Origin: Rhizoclosmatium globosum | Taxonomy: Eukaryota > Chytridiomycota > Chytridiomycetes > Chytridiales > Chytriomycetaceae | Direction of reading: 5' to 3' | Length of the DNA stretch: 64,000 nt | Assembly (NCBI GenBank): GCA_002104985.1 | Contig: MCGO01000158.1 | Span: 1-64,000, forward strand | In this document: positions 22,495 to 33,744 of the stretch, piece after piece | Numbering within the stretch: the first letter of the stretch is position 1 | Layout of the letters: each line of letters starts with the position of its first letter | Translations under genes and position numbers: made by a program | Notes under the pieces: generated by a model | The model's input: only the letters and a program-made list of their open reading frames with translations | Told to the model about the DNA's origin: nothing | Databases searched by the model: none

Positions 22495-24056
22495 TTAAAT
22501 ACCGTTCTCTTCTACTATCTGCCGAATCTTTTCCAAATTTCTCGACCTCAACCTAATTCGCATCATGGCTTTTGACAGGGGTTCAGGCGAGAATTTTGCA
22601 TCATCTTGTGGGATGTGTAGAATATAACTGAGTGCTTCTGATGTTGTCGGACACTTTGTGAGTAAATGTTCTGAGTTTGTTGAATTAGTTGATTGGTTCG
22701 ACTATTAAGATATTACAGCCAGTCTCACGTTTGCAGATTTGTAAGACAGCTAAACCCATTCTAAATAACGCCTTGGAGCCTTCACACAGAAACATGTCCC
22801 ATATCCTCAGAACTGAAGGCCATGGAAGCGTTGAAGTGAAAATCGTAAGAAACCACTGAGGTATATACATTAATCCATCTATTTGATTAGCCTCCTATCG
22901 ATTCCATCATCAGAAACTATGTGTGTAGGAGTACGCCACTCACAAAGTACTTTGCCAGCCTAGGATCCATATTTTTGACAAGCATATCAAAAACTTTCGC
23001 ATCCATTCTGACCCTTTTCAAATCAGACTCATAGAAGCCTTTACATACACCTTCAAGCATGGACACAAGAACCCAAAATGCATCCTCTGGATTTGGAATA
23101 TGCATGAGGAGCATTCCAACAATAAACCCCATTCCCTGTGTATATCCGAGAACCGGATTGTACAGTGCATAGGTTCGCAAGATATTTCGTAGATTGTTTA
23201 TTCTGGTTCGGAGAGGCCGTCAGTATGACTGTAAACACAGGGAACCACTTACCCGTCACCGTCCTTATCGATGAACATAACATGTTCTAATGAAAAGAAT
23301 TAATCTGTTTCTGGGGGAAAAGATAGAATGAAGTCCTACGAGGATAACATCTGGCCACATCACGTTCAATCACGTCAAAGATTTCTATAGAGTCCATCGC
23401 CTTCTGCTTTTCCATAAGACTCTGTCATTGAATGACAGCGTCAATTCTTAAAGACTTTTAATTATTTGTTAGAAACCTGGTACAATTCGTGATCGCGCAA
23501 ATGCTTCTGTTGAGTCAATGCTATCCAAACACGACCACGCAATGATCCAGGAATACCCTCACGACATAACTTCTTCACTTGCTTAATATTTTGAGGATTT
23601 TTGAGGTCTCCAGCATCTAATACGCGTAACCAAGTCTTTTCCTTTTCAATAATTGCAGGATCAATGGGAATGACTGGACCTGCCGGGCTTATGGATCCAT
23701 TAGAGTTACTAACATTCACATTTCAGTATACAGTACATTACTACAAAAAGAAGGATGTACCTAATTTTAAGTGAAAGTGCACGCGACAGTTTCCGTCCAA
23801 ATCCCATCGACCCCTCTCCCGTATCACTCCTCGGAAGCCCCTTCAGAGAATATCTCAGAGATTTCGAACGCGTAATTCCAGCCAGCGAGCTATTCGAATC
23901 AGCAACAGTCGATTTCGCCTTTGATGAAGGAGACGAAGCGAAATCAGAAGCCACAGATCCTCGAACCTCCTTTTTGATTGGAACGTGGAACCCGTACTCG
24001 TCCACCTGAGTCTGTACTGGAACAGGAACGGGTGGTAGAGGAGGAACGTTGTTCAT
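22495..24056 (-). CDS. TBC-domain Rab GTPase-activating protein
   Basis: GAP for Rab GTPases, acting in membrane traffic. The start at 24056 (MNNVPPLPPVPVPV) opens a disordered Pro/Ser-rich N-terminus. The TBC domain follows: KLCREGIPGSLRGRVWIALT, then IEIFDVIERDVARCYP with the arginine finger, DNLRNILRTYALYNPVLGYTQGMGF with the glutamine finger (YTQG), the ENPEDAFW-like stretch, LPWPSVLRIWDMFLCEG, and a helical C-terminus ending at 22495. Both catalytic fingers are present, so it should be active. At least five short introns are present; the one after KYF (GTGAGT to GATAG) was needed to join the last TBC block. It is divergent from the NME7-like gene with 96 bp between starts. Confidence 0.85.
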
Positions 24057-24152
24057 CTCGGTTAAAAGATTGTCGAGTGAATAAGCTGAGTTCTTTTGGA
24101 GTGGAAACAAAAGAAAAGAAAGTTCCCAAACCAAATCAAGAATCGGGAAAAG

Positions 24153-25745
24153 ATGTCAGCACTTGAACGTATGTGCTTTTTGGTGAGTACCGAAACAGAT
24201 TCTTGAATGTATTAGGCACTTCTTGGTTGATACAACCTTTCTGGATGCAACCTGTCAAAACACTAACACCCCCTTGCACTTCAGGTCGAATGGTTCGACG
24301 TCCACGCTCAACTCACACGTCAATACCAACTCTTCTTTTATGAGTCAGATAACTCAATCGAGATGGTTTGACGCCTGTCCTACTCCTTGAATCCCAAAGT
24401 ATCTGATTCCTTATGCGTAGTATGACCCAAAGCAAAAGAGAACATTCTTGAAACGCACAAAGAACTCTGAATTGACTCTCGCGGATTTCCACGTTGGTGC
24501 TGCTGTGAATGTGTATGCCCGTCAGTTGACTGTTGTGGATTATGGAGATGAGTTTACTCGCTCAAAGCTTTCAAAGACGATGGAGAGGTGCTTAAGCCAC
24601 ACTCTGTACCAAACATATTCTAACATTCATAACAAGCGCCCTTGTCGTCATCAAACCAGACGCAATCGAAAAAGCAGGCGAGATTATCGACACTTTGATT
24701 TCTCATGGCTTCGTAATCTGCAAGATGCGAATGCTCAAAGTGACGCGTAAATTAGCTGAAGACTTGGTGATGGTTTCCGCTGGAGCCCAACCTTACTTCA
24801 AGTAAGTATTTCACTCAACTTTACTACGAATCCTACGATTCTAACTTTCAAACCAAAAATAGTGACCTCGTTTCTTCCCTAGAAGGACCTCGCGCCATGG
24901 CCCTCGAAGTAATGAAATCTTCCGCCGTCTCTGAACTAGAACGTATCACCGGCCCATCTATTGTAGCCGACGCCAGAGCGTCCCAACCATCCAGTCTCCG
25001 CGCACAGTTTGGACACGCAGGATACAAAAACGGCATCCACATCTCCGCAGACGTCAAATCCGCCAAAACAGAACTCGCGAAATTGTTTGACAACTCAGTC
25101 AAGAGGGAGTTGAGAACTGCTGTGTTCAAGAATAGCACGCTGGCTGTGATTAAGCCGCATGCAGTTCATTCAGGTGCGTTTCTTAGATGCTTTTTATAAC
25201 TTTTGAAGTTCTGGAGTTGAAACAAGTGTTTTTAATGAGATTAGGGTTGACGGGCAAAATTCTCACGTCCATCACCCAAAACGGATACAAAATCACGGAT
25301 GCTGAGTCTTACTACTTGGACCGCGTGAATGCAGAAGAGTTTCTTGAAGTGTACAAGACAGTTGTCCCCGAGTATCAGGTACCGCACCCTTCTCCACGTG
25401 AAACTTATCAATTAACGGACCACTGTCAACAGAAAATGGTAGACCAACTTTCCTCTGGTCCTCTCATTGCTCTTGAAATTACTGGTCCTGAAGAAGGCAT
25501 TGTATCTGAGTTTCGTGAATTTGTTGGACCCAATGATCCTGAATTGGGTCGAAAACTGAGACCAAAGTCGTTGAGAGCGTTGTATGGAGCTGATAAAGTC
25601 AAGAACGCAATTCACTGTACTGATTTGGAGGAGGATGGTATTTTGGAGGTACGAAAAGTCCTTTGTTTCGGAAAGTTGAACGCGAATACTAACACCTTCG
25701 TAAAAGGTGCAATTCTTTTTCAGAATTATGGCCAACACTGTGTAG
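24153..25745 (+). CDS. NME7-like nucleoside diphosphate kinase (DM10 + two NDK domains)
   Basis: NME7 homologue. The N-terminal DM10 domain runs from MSALERMCFLVEWFDV through TFLKRTKNSELTLADF and VNVYARQLTVVDYGD. NDK domain 1 has VIKPDAIEKAGEIIDTL, GPRAMALEV and SLRAQFGHAG. NDK domain 2 has LAVIKPHAVHS, GKILTSITQNGYKITDAE, EVYKTVVPEY, GPLIALEITG, LRPKSLRALYG and NAIHCTDLEEDG. The last exon reads VQFFFRIMANTV. Human NME7 ends similarly and works in the gamma-tubulin ring complex and in cilia. NDK domain 1 lacks the usual R-x-x-F-G-x-D-G...N-x-x-H-G-S-D form, keeping only ...NGIHISAD. At least six introns are present. The presence of NME7 argues for a flagellated life stage. Confidence 0.9.
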
Positions 25746-25995
25746 AATCATTCCCTTTTGTTTGTATCTTTTTGTTGAGTGTCTCGTTTTGATATGTTGG
25801 AGTTATGAAATAAATATGATTCCACAGCCTATTTGAACACTAAAACCGTCTTGTTTATTTCCAGTAAACAGTAAAGAAGGGGTACGTAGAACGTAAAACA
25901 GACAATCTCAAGAAACACGAAAGACTTTGACCCAATACTCAACAACACAATCTCCACATTCACTTATTAATCCCCTATACACCACGGTGAGATGT

Positions 25996-28008
25996 TTATA
26001 ACAAAGCGTCCATCTGCAATCGTATTTAAGTATGTAATTCGAACAACACCAAATCACAACTCACCTTTGTATACACACTCAACACCCCAGCCATGACATC
26101 ATCCACACCTCCAGCCTTCGCTTTATCACCCATACTAGCCCAGTTTTGCAACATCTCATCCACTTTGGTGAACGCCTGTTCCCTCTGAATATGGTTCAAC
26201 CCAACCAACGCGTTTTCAAGAACATTGGCAGCATATGCTGCGCAACACATGGCGACAGTCTGTTTTGTTGGAGGTGCGCCGCGGGAAAGCAGTGTGTCGA
26301 CAGTCTTGGCGACAAGTTGCTCCTTGACAGAGTAATCGGCGACTGTAAAGACCAAGAGTTAATTAACAGGGAAAGAGTATGATTCTTTTTGTACCTGGAT
26401 GCGTAGCCATATCAAACAGAATGAAATTCCTCTTCTCAGTCCTCAAAACACCTTTATCCACGAGTCCCTTCGCGATACGTTCACGGACTTGTTTGAGTTG
26501 GTAGTTGAAGGACATGAGGTTCCATGTCTCGCCGGACATGAGGTCGATCCAGGAGGCGATTGATTGGGTCGAGTCCGTTTTGATCATGCGGAGAGCTTCG
26601 TCCAGGAGGACTTCGCCTGTTGGACGGTCGTCGATAACCTGTTGGAGGTTGTCGTTTAGGGAGGGTGGGAGATTGTATATGTTGTTCAACTTACGTGAAG
26701 GAGACGCTCGGAGAAGGGCCGTTTGCGTACTTCTTGGACCGTGGCAATACGCTTTCTGAAGGAGAGTTCCATCAGGATGCATCCTCGAAGAACCTAAATA
26801 AGCGTGAGTTGGGAATGTCTTGGAATTTCGTGACATTTGTCGCTCTGCTCAGATATTTTGATGATTCAATCGCAAGATGGGCTACCAAGGATTCTAACGC
26901 TATATCCTCTGACAAAATATATGATTTCGCTTCGCTTGCAGTCCAAAGCCTCGCTTTTTCGATGGACTACGGGTCACATCTGTGCAATCTCGCTTCCACA
27001 CAGATATAATGGAGATTGAAAAAGGTCTATCATATATCCCACAGAGCTGCAGTATCCCACTTCAGTGAAACGATAAAGGCTCTATTTCCTGATTTATCAG
27101 GCGCAACTAATGGTGCTGTAGATGTTTGACAAGCGAGATATGGCTTCATCATCGATTCAAGTCCTTTCCAGTCACTTCTTCCAACTTGTCCCAATCAATC
27201 ATAGAAGCTTAAATCTGAACCAGTCATCTTATCTCAATGCAGCAGATACGTTGATTGGTTCGTCCTGTCGAGAATTCGAGTATCTTTGTCGCTAAAGCTC
27301 CAACTAATGAAAGACTGCATTCTTTCTGGCCTCTTCCAATCAAACACTATGCTGATTTCGTATTTGAGCGATGGTATGTTCTTTTGATGACTCCATCCCA
27401 TTTGCCTCCACATTGATTCATATGGGCCGCTGATAGCGACCAACTATCTCTGCTGTAGAAACTGATCTTTGCGGTGGTGCTACGAGGCAACCAGTGAAAC
27501 GCCAAACCGCCGTTTGAGCGCCTCCTCCTTTCGACTTCCAATGACTCCTCACTCAAACCCAATAAACCAACCAGCTAACCACCACAAAAAAGCAACATCT
27601 CCGCACTGCATCATCATCTCCGCACGCCAACTGAGCAAGTACATACATAAGAGATGTTATCGTTCCAGAAGGAGAGGTGTCCCTACGCATGATGTTTTAA
27701 AACCAATACAACCAACCAACAACCAAACAAACAACCAAACACACCTGGGCATCCTTGAGACCCATGAGCAGGATTTCCTCCATCAGCGTCAACCGATTCG
27801 CGCGCTTTGCCGATGATTTGTCGTCGTTGTCGTTGTCGTAGTCAAAGTCGTTGTTTGCGGAGTTGTCGTCTGTCTTTGCACCGGCACTGGCTTCGAAGGC
27901 GGCCGATGCGTTTGCGGATCGGCGCAGATTGGCCACGTCGTCGTCGTCGTCGTTGAAGTTGTTTGTTGCCGCTGCTCCGCCTTTGCGACGCTGTGTCAAA
28001 CCACTCAT
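25996..28008 (-). CDS. VPS74: VPS74/GOLPH3, Golgi PI4P-binding protein
   Basis: Retains glycosyltransferases in the Golgi by binding PI4P and cargo tails. Exon 1 (28008 to about 27751) starts [11 protein letters not shown], continues with a very acidic Asp/Asn-rich stretch, then [17 protein letters not shown] tiny exon (27647-27682) encodes [12 protein letters not shown], ending at donor GTATGT. A roughly 850-bp intron leads to [16 protein letters not shown]. Then follow [64 protein letters not shown] and [17 protein letters not shown] last exon encodes MDALL. All GPP34 landmarks are in order. The acidic N-terminus is longer than in yeast. Confidence 0.92.
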
Positions 28009-28097
28009 TTGCTTTGGTGTATCTTTTGAATTAATTGGGTGAAAGCATGTAGAACACTCAAACTAGTAAACATTGTTTTCTACCCCTCTTCCCTCCT

Positions 28098-29162
28098 TCA
28101 CCCCGTCTCTCTCTCTTTCTCACTCTTTAAGAAAACTGGGATAGGTACTGTTTCAACCGATTTAGCGTACATACAACAACATACTCTCTAAAACACTCAC
28201 ACTCTCAGCTACAATACGTGCACGCGCATTGATGCTCAACTTCATTTCACTAATCTCCTTGTCAACTTCTTCCATAAACTGGATAATAAAGTCAACGAGC
28301 TTGTGCTTGAACATGGCCTCTGTGTGGAAGTTGGTGATCAAGAACGAAATATCGTATCCCTGTTATGATATATATAAGAAGAAGTTCCTTTGAACTCATA
28401 AATAAAGAGGACGCACCTGAATCGCCTTGCGTCTGAGAATAACAAAGTTCTCTGCTCTCATCATCAAGAATCGAGTAAACATGTGTGCCAACACTCGCTC
28501 CAAGTCATCAGCCTGCTTGATTTTGATGCTGATGCGCAACGAGTTGATGCTCGGTTCAATCAGCACTTTCTCATTCTCGTTACGCGAAATGACCACGGGC
28601 GTCAAGAGCGACTCCTTTGTTGTTCTGTTGTGTCATTCGAATTGTTTAGTTGGATTCTTTGTTTAGAACAGAGAGACGACTCGAGAGTTGAGACGTTGAG
28701 GCCAAGAGAATTGATGTGTGTATCGACAGATCATCACTCCTTCAAGCAAGTTGCTGTCCTGACAGACACAGAATCCCATCATCCAAATCCAGAGAGCGAC
28801 GCGCATCAATTACATCCAGAATCCAGAGCAAACACTGTCCGCCAGTGTCCATTAAAACTCCCCACTCTCTCTCACTCTCTCACTCTCCCTCCAACCCTCT
28901 CCCTCTGCCTCCACACCCACTGCCCATCACAAAAACACCTTAAATATATCCATATACTCAACTGAGCCTCAATCTCAGGCTTGTTGTGCCTCTCAACAAC
29001 CTGCGACGAAAAGTTCTCCAGACACATGGCTGCAGTCAACGTGGCGCGCACTGCTGTGAGGTATGGGCGAAGTGTATTCGACTATGAGAGGCATGGGGGG
29101 TTTTGGGTGTGTGTTTAGTCCTTTTGGTTGTGAGAGGTGCTAGGTGAGTGTGTGGATACCAT
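28098..29162 (-). CDS. ARPC4: Arp2/3 complex 20-kDa subunit ARPC4
   Basis: Structural core subunit of the Arp2/3 complex, which nucleates branched actin. The first exon appears to be only the ATG (29160-29162), followed by donor GTATCC. Exon 2 (acceptor TCATAG) gives [20 protein letters not shown] and HNKPEIEAQ. Next are [38 protein letters not shown] and [15 protein letters not shown], then [34 protein letters not shown] and a last exon starting [11 protein letters not shown]. The similarity to animal and fungal ARPC4 is high throughout. The C-terminal tail is slightly longer than the usual EFLKNF. No frame breaks are seen. Confidence 0.93.
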
Positions 29163-29523
29163 TTCTGTGGTTTTAATTTGTTTGATTTTTGTGATAATAA
29201 AGTAACACGCGAGGTAGGCAAAAGACGGATCAACATGAAAGTCCTTATTGTGTTTTTAAAGTTATGCACGCAAGGTTATGGCGAAGGCTACCATAAATTG
29301 TTGATGGGGCTTCATTTTGACACACACTCACACATTCGCAGACCTTCACTGTACCCAAGCTGTTCAAAGACGCAGCAGTCAAGTTGTCGTACAATTCTTG
29401 GTAGACTATTCACGCATTCCGGTGGGCGTAATCAAAATAGTGTTGTGAGCTGGAGTTTTCTTGAGCGAAACTTTCCCAACATTGCTAACACACTCTAATA
29501 CCCACCGCCGCCGTCAAAAGACG

Positions 29524-29595
29524 CTCCCAGACGGGGAATTGAACCCCGGTCACGGCCGTGAAAGGGCCGGATCTTAACCACTAGACGATCTGGGA
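29524..29595 (-). tRNA. tRNA-Glu (anticodon TTC)
   Basis: 72-nt cloverleaf on the minus strand. The acceptor stem TCCCAGA pairs with TCTGGGA, the discriminator is G, the anticodon stem is CGGCC/GGCCG with loop CTTTCAC, and the T-arm is GGGGTTCAATTCCCC. Loop positions 34-36 read TTC. The 5' half recurs at 41878-41924. Confidence 0.95.
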
Positions 29596-30083
29596 TGTGT
29601 TTATAATGAGCGTCGTTAAAGATTTGTTACGTAATTGATTTAACGCGATATGCCCAAACAGAGCAACTGCTGAAAAAAATTATAGTATAGATGCATTAAA
29701 CCTCTACTTACAATCATATATATTCAATTGTACAGCTTGGCCCAATGGCAAACCTGGTTTTTGATGCCAAACTGGTCGTCTGCACCTCAAATGCACAAAC
29801 GACATGAGCCTGACGCGTTATTTGTCTTAAAAATCGTGAATATTTAAATGGCTTACGAGAATCGGAGATGCGTTGGAAGCAATTTCAATAATAGCTACAC
29901 AAACTTGCATCTTGAATCTTTTATTTTCAGATATCAACATCCTCCAGTAGCTAGTGAGTCAAATTAAACACGTCATTGATTATGTGCCATGGAGGGGAGC
30001 AAGGGACAGGTGCTTCATTTTTGCATATTCTCCCACCTCCTCGACTCACACATCTCCTCCGCCGCTGACATCACCAAAACACG

Positions 30084-30165
30084 TGAGCAGAGTGGGATTT
30101 GAACCCACGCGTGTTGCCACACTAGCACCTGAAGCTAGCGCCTTAGACCGCTCGGCCATCTGCCC
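30084..30165 (-). tRNA. tRNA-Leu (anticodon CAG), copy 1
   Basis: 82-nt class II tRNA with a long variable arm (TGTGGCAACACG). The acceptor stem is GGGCAGA/TCTGCTC with one G-U pair, the D-arm contains GGCCGAGCGGTCTAAGGC, and the anticodon stem is CTAGC/GCTAG with loop TTCAGGT giving CAG. The identical gene body recurs at 37884-37965. Confidence 0.95.
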
Positions 30166-30708
30166 GGATGAAGCTTTAAAAGGATTTCTAACCTATATTT
30201 TTAAAGTTCTGATGATTTGCGTCTATTTTCTAGGAGACAAAAGGGTATCAGGATTCTTAAGGAATCAGTAAGAATTCGGAGAGGTTGAAGATATCTAGGC
30301 GGCTATGATTTTGTTCTGGAAGGCAGGTCGTGGTAGTTTGTGGCAGCAATAACATCAAAAGAATATGGGGGTTATGCAAAATACAAACAGCTGCATTGTT
30401 AAAGAGAGTCACGCTTTATGTTCTTGTTGCGTCGACTCTTGCGTCATGTTCAGGCAATTATTTCACGAATTTTGCGTATTCATCAGGCGTCAATTTCCAA
30501 ATGAAACATCCGAAGTGTAAAATAGCCACCGTTAAGACAAAAACAAATTCTTTGTCTCTTTTGGAAGCGGTCTCACGTTTAAATCAGCATAACATCCCCT
30601 TTCCCACAAAAAGGGATCCGACCCCTTTCAATTGAAGGCTATAAGATCCACCAGCTTTCTCCCTCATATTTTCTCATCAAAATATCAGCTCTCAACAACC
30701 AAATCAAA
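30166..30708. other. intergenic upstream of unknown gene, possible TATA element
   Basis: No gene is seen. TATAAG at about 30640 lies roughly 70 bp upstream of the next ATG, a plausible core promoter position. Confidence 0.3.
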
Positions 30709-31811
30709 ATGCAATACTTTCCTCAATCTGAATGCTACAACCAGTCCTTCATTGGTGGCCAAGCCCCTTTCCGTCGCTACCCTGTCCAGTTCCAGACCAG
30801 ACCATGGTACTCTTCCTCGGACCTTTCTCTTGGTTTCCAAGGCCTTGATTGTCCTCTTGGCCTCTCTGGTTTGGAATCCACTCAAGGTCTCGGTCAACGC
30901 TACTACGGTCGCCAGGTCAGTCTCAAACTACAAGTAATATCCAAAGTTCTAAAAAAAATATTTATCTCAGAATATCGGCCGTGGAGCTTTCAGCAAGCCA
31001 TGGATGAATGCGCTTGAGAACGACTGTTACAACAATAACCAGTTCTCAAGCTACAGTCACCACCACTCCGGAATCAACGCCCGAAACATGATGCACGCTG
31101 CCAAGGCCAACATTGTCGACGAATTGGTTCAGGACCGTCAACGTGATGAGCTCCAGGTCAGTTCCTTTTCCCATCCAGTATTCCTCATCTAACCCCTTTC
31201 CAACCCCTACCAACCAACCCTTTCACCATCCACAGGCCGACCTCATCAAGCAACTCATCAAGAAATCCAGCACTACCACCAACAGAATGGGAGTCGTCCA
31301 AGCCCTCCTCTCCGGCCAAAACATCCCCAAGTCCACAGTTGCCCAACTCCTCACCCAAGACTTCATCATGGACCAAGTCACTCAAGGTCTCGTCACCAAG
31401 ATCCTGGACGACAAGGTCACCAACCGTAACGCCGACCATATCATTCACGACTTGGTTACTGGAAACCCACACTTGCCACACCCAAACCAGAGAGCTGCCG
31501 TTGAACGCGAGGTTTGTGTTTCTTTAGCGTTATACGTGAGGCTTTGGGTATATTAACCTCGCTTACAGAACTTTTTGATTGACGATCTGACTGCCAAGGC
31601 TGTTCAACGTGTTACTTCTCCATACGCCAACCAAAGATTTGCGTCTGCTGACCGTGTTGCGAATGTCTTGGAGTCGTTTGCGGCTGTCGGCCAACAGACT
31701 GGAATCGACGCGATTGCCACTCCATTCGGTGTTCAATATGGTGGAATTGGGGGCTTGAATCGTCTTGGTGGAGTTAACCAGGGTTTCGGTCAGGATCAGG
31801 GATGGTGCTGA
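30709..31811 (+). CDS. unknown small protein, Gln/Tyr-rich N-terminus, helical core
   Basis: Unrecognised four-exon gene with clean frames. Exon 1 (30709 to about 30915) is rich in aromatic and Gln/Gly residues (MQYFPQSECYNQSF, YYGRQ). Exon 2 includes NIGRGAFSKPWMNAL and ANIVDELVQDRQRDELQ. Exon 3 begins ADLIKQLIKKS and has helical stretches VTQGLVTKILDDKVTNRNAD. Exon 4 ends in a Gly-rich tail (GGIGGLNRLGG). The splice sites GTCAGT, GTCAGT and GTTTGT with AG acceptors keep phase. There is no signal peptide or transmembrane segment. The pattern of helical repeats with a low-complexity head and tail could be structural. No function is proposed. Confidence 0.55.
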
Positions 31812-32351
31812 ATGAATGTCGATCACGCTATGTATTTATGTTTATACGGCTGCTCCCTTCTTTCGCTCATTTCTGTTTATTGCTTGTTTTTGATGATGCT
31901 GAATAAAGGTTGATGCGCCTTCACTTCTTTTTGAAAAAAGCGACGAATAGTTTTCAGACTACTCATAAAAATAATATAAGTTTAAGCGCTGATGACAGTA
32001 AATCTACGGAAATTGATATAAAGTGGCAAAAGGGAAAAGGGTAAGATTTATAGAATTTGGTACTTCAATTGATGAGGACAATGGTGCTTTAAGAGAATTG
32101 AAGCAATCCCTTGGGGTTGCTTCCAATGGCAAAGACATCGTAATTAAAGTCTTTACACTTGATATGATCCTCAATGAGCCACATTACATGACGATTTCAT
32201 TATTGGGACTTACAGGCAGGGAACGCGCCAAAGTTTGGAATAAACGTTGAACCTCAAAAAATACTTGATCAAGCTTTCATAATATCATAAATCAGGTTTT
32301 CTAACAGTTTAGGCCGCAATATGATTCTCCAAAAGATAACTTGCAAACATC
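31812..32351. other. intergenic; one short open frame of doubtful status
   Basis: A 75-codon frame at 32023-32250 (plus) reads like protein (RFIEFGTSIDEDNGALRELK) but has no ATG start, only GTG, and no visible relative in the window. AATAAAGG near 31902 could be the polyadenylation signal of the preceding gene. Confidence 0.25.
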
Positions 32352-32433
32352 GACAACGTGGCCGAGCGGTTAAGGCGATAGACTAGAAATCTATTACTCT
32401 CTGAGTGCGCAGGTTCAAGTCCTGCCGTTGTCG
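32352..32433 (+). tRNA. tRNA-Ser (anticodon AGA)
   Basis: 82-nt class II cloverleaf. The acceptor stem GACAACG pairs with CGTTGTC, the discriminator is G, the D-arm is GGCCGAGCGGTTAAGGC, the anticodon stem is ATAGA/TCTAT with loop CTAGAAA, the variable arm is long, and the T-arm is CAGGTTCAAGTCCTG. The anticodon is AGA. Confidence 0.95.
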
Positions 32434-32784
32434 CGTATTCATATTTGTTAGCTCATTTTGTGTTGGCAGTATTATAATATAGTCTCTTGGATTGTCGAAA
32501 AAAAAGCCGAATACTGTGTTCACGTTAAAGCCATCAACTTTGCGCATCTACTATTGCTATCAACTCATTTTAATGTTGAATTGCCTGTGCACTGTGTGGT
32601 GGATATGTTGGTGAATTCCACCACCTAAATTTCAAAAATAGTCTTCCTCGTATATTCGCCTCCTTCGCTTCTGCTCCAAATAAATACATACTACTACATT
32701 GAATGTTCGTAGAGCGACTATATGTAATTCCTGTTCTTGAATGTGATCCCAAATCAACACACCAACACAACTCCACCAAAAGGC

Positions 32785-33308
32785 TGCCTTCTACCAGATT
32801 TGAACTGGTGGCCTCCTGCTAGCTGTTCTCACGATTCTAGCCGCCAAACAACAGCTTTTTCTGGGCTCTCATTTTGTGATGATGGGTTTGTGATTACTGG
32901 TGGAATGGATGTGGAAGCATCAGACCATGAAGATCAACAGCAAACTGATATCTTCACCTCATTGAATAGCATAAAGGAAAAAGCGAATAAATTCAGGCTG
33001 AAGTTGATGTCATTGGAAGGCAATCACCAATTTTAATAAAAATTGTTTTCGCCCATCACTCCCTTGCAATCCAAAAAAAATCAAAAAAGAAAAAGCGGCA
33101 ACGCGTACCATCTAAAGCGAAGACAAGTTGCAGCCATTGGCCTCGCGACTTAATACCAAAGTGTAGCAACAACCACAGTGTAGCGACTTCATACAAAGCG
33201 TAGCGACAACCAAAGCGTAGCAACAACCAAAGTGTAGCGACAACCAAAGCGTAGCGACAACCAAAGCGTAGCATAAGCAGGCGATCTGACCAACTGAGCT
33301 AAGAAGGC
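32785..33308 (-). pseudogene. tRNA gene split in the anticodon loop by a ~445-bp insertion
   Basis: On the minus strand a 5' tRNA half (33308 to 33277: acceptor GCCTTCT, TA, D-arm GCTCAGTTGGTCAGATC, G, anticodon-stem strand CCTGC) lies upstream of a 3' half (32819 to 32785: GCAGG, AGGCC, T-arm ACCAGTTCAAATCTGGT, acceptor AGAAGGC, discriminator A). The two acceptor strands pair over all 7 bp and the anticodon strands over 5 bp. The halves are in the right order but about 450 bp apart. TAGC occurs at both junctions (32820-32823 and 33269-33272), as expected of a target-site duplication. Removing the insert leaves an 8-nt loop with no sensible anticodon. The body resembles an elongator tRNA-Met type, but identity is undetermined. 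Confidence 0.65.
33155..33272. repeat. 17-bp minisatellite beside the split tRNA
   Basis: About seven imperfect tandem units of GTAGCGACAACCAAAGC, with variants such as GTAGCAACAACCAAAGT. The array ends exactly at the tRNA half. Confidence 0.85.
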
Positions 33309-33672
33309 AGCTGGTAATGTATTGGATAATTTAATGTTGGAAGTATTGTAAACATCTAAACTTTCGAGAGGTTTCTTGTAAATATGAAGCGGCAATTGAT
33401 ACGTTGTTCAACCGCAAAAGAGGTTCTTGGTAATGTTTCTTGTGTTGTGTATCAGAGGACTCCGCTTCAATTACAAAAGATATAGTTTCGAATTGCTCCA
33501 ACTTTGGCTCTGAGCAAAACTGCCTAACACCACCTATCTAAGAGCTGATCGTTACGTGAGTGCTAGAGTTTCATTCTTTCAGCTATTTCTTTGAGCGGAG
33601 AGGAGAAGATGTCAACAACCAACAAACCAACACAACTTCCCAATCTCACCCCATCCCCCAGCCACCAAAAGC

Positions 33673-33744
33673 GGGCCTCACGGGGAATTGAACCCCGGAC
33701 CTCTCGCACCCAAAGCGAGAATCATACTACTAGACCATAAGGCC
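33673..33744 (-). tRNA. tRNA-Pro (anticodon TGG)
   Basis: 72-nt cloverleaf. The acceptor stem GGCCTTA pairs with TGAGGCC, the anticodon stem is CTCGC/GCGAG with loop TTTGGGT, and the T-arm is CCGGGGTTCAATTCCCCG. The discriminator is C. Confidence 0.95.

Noticed and set aside
32023..32250. 75-codon frame that reads like protein
   Set aside because: It has only a GTG start, no splice context and no family; kept only as a note in the intergenic entry.
33155..33272. Minisatellite as a CRISPR array
   Set aside because: Units are contiguous with no unique spacers, in a eukaryotic genome.
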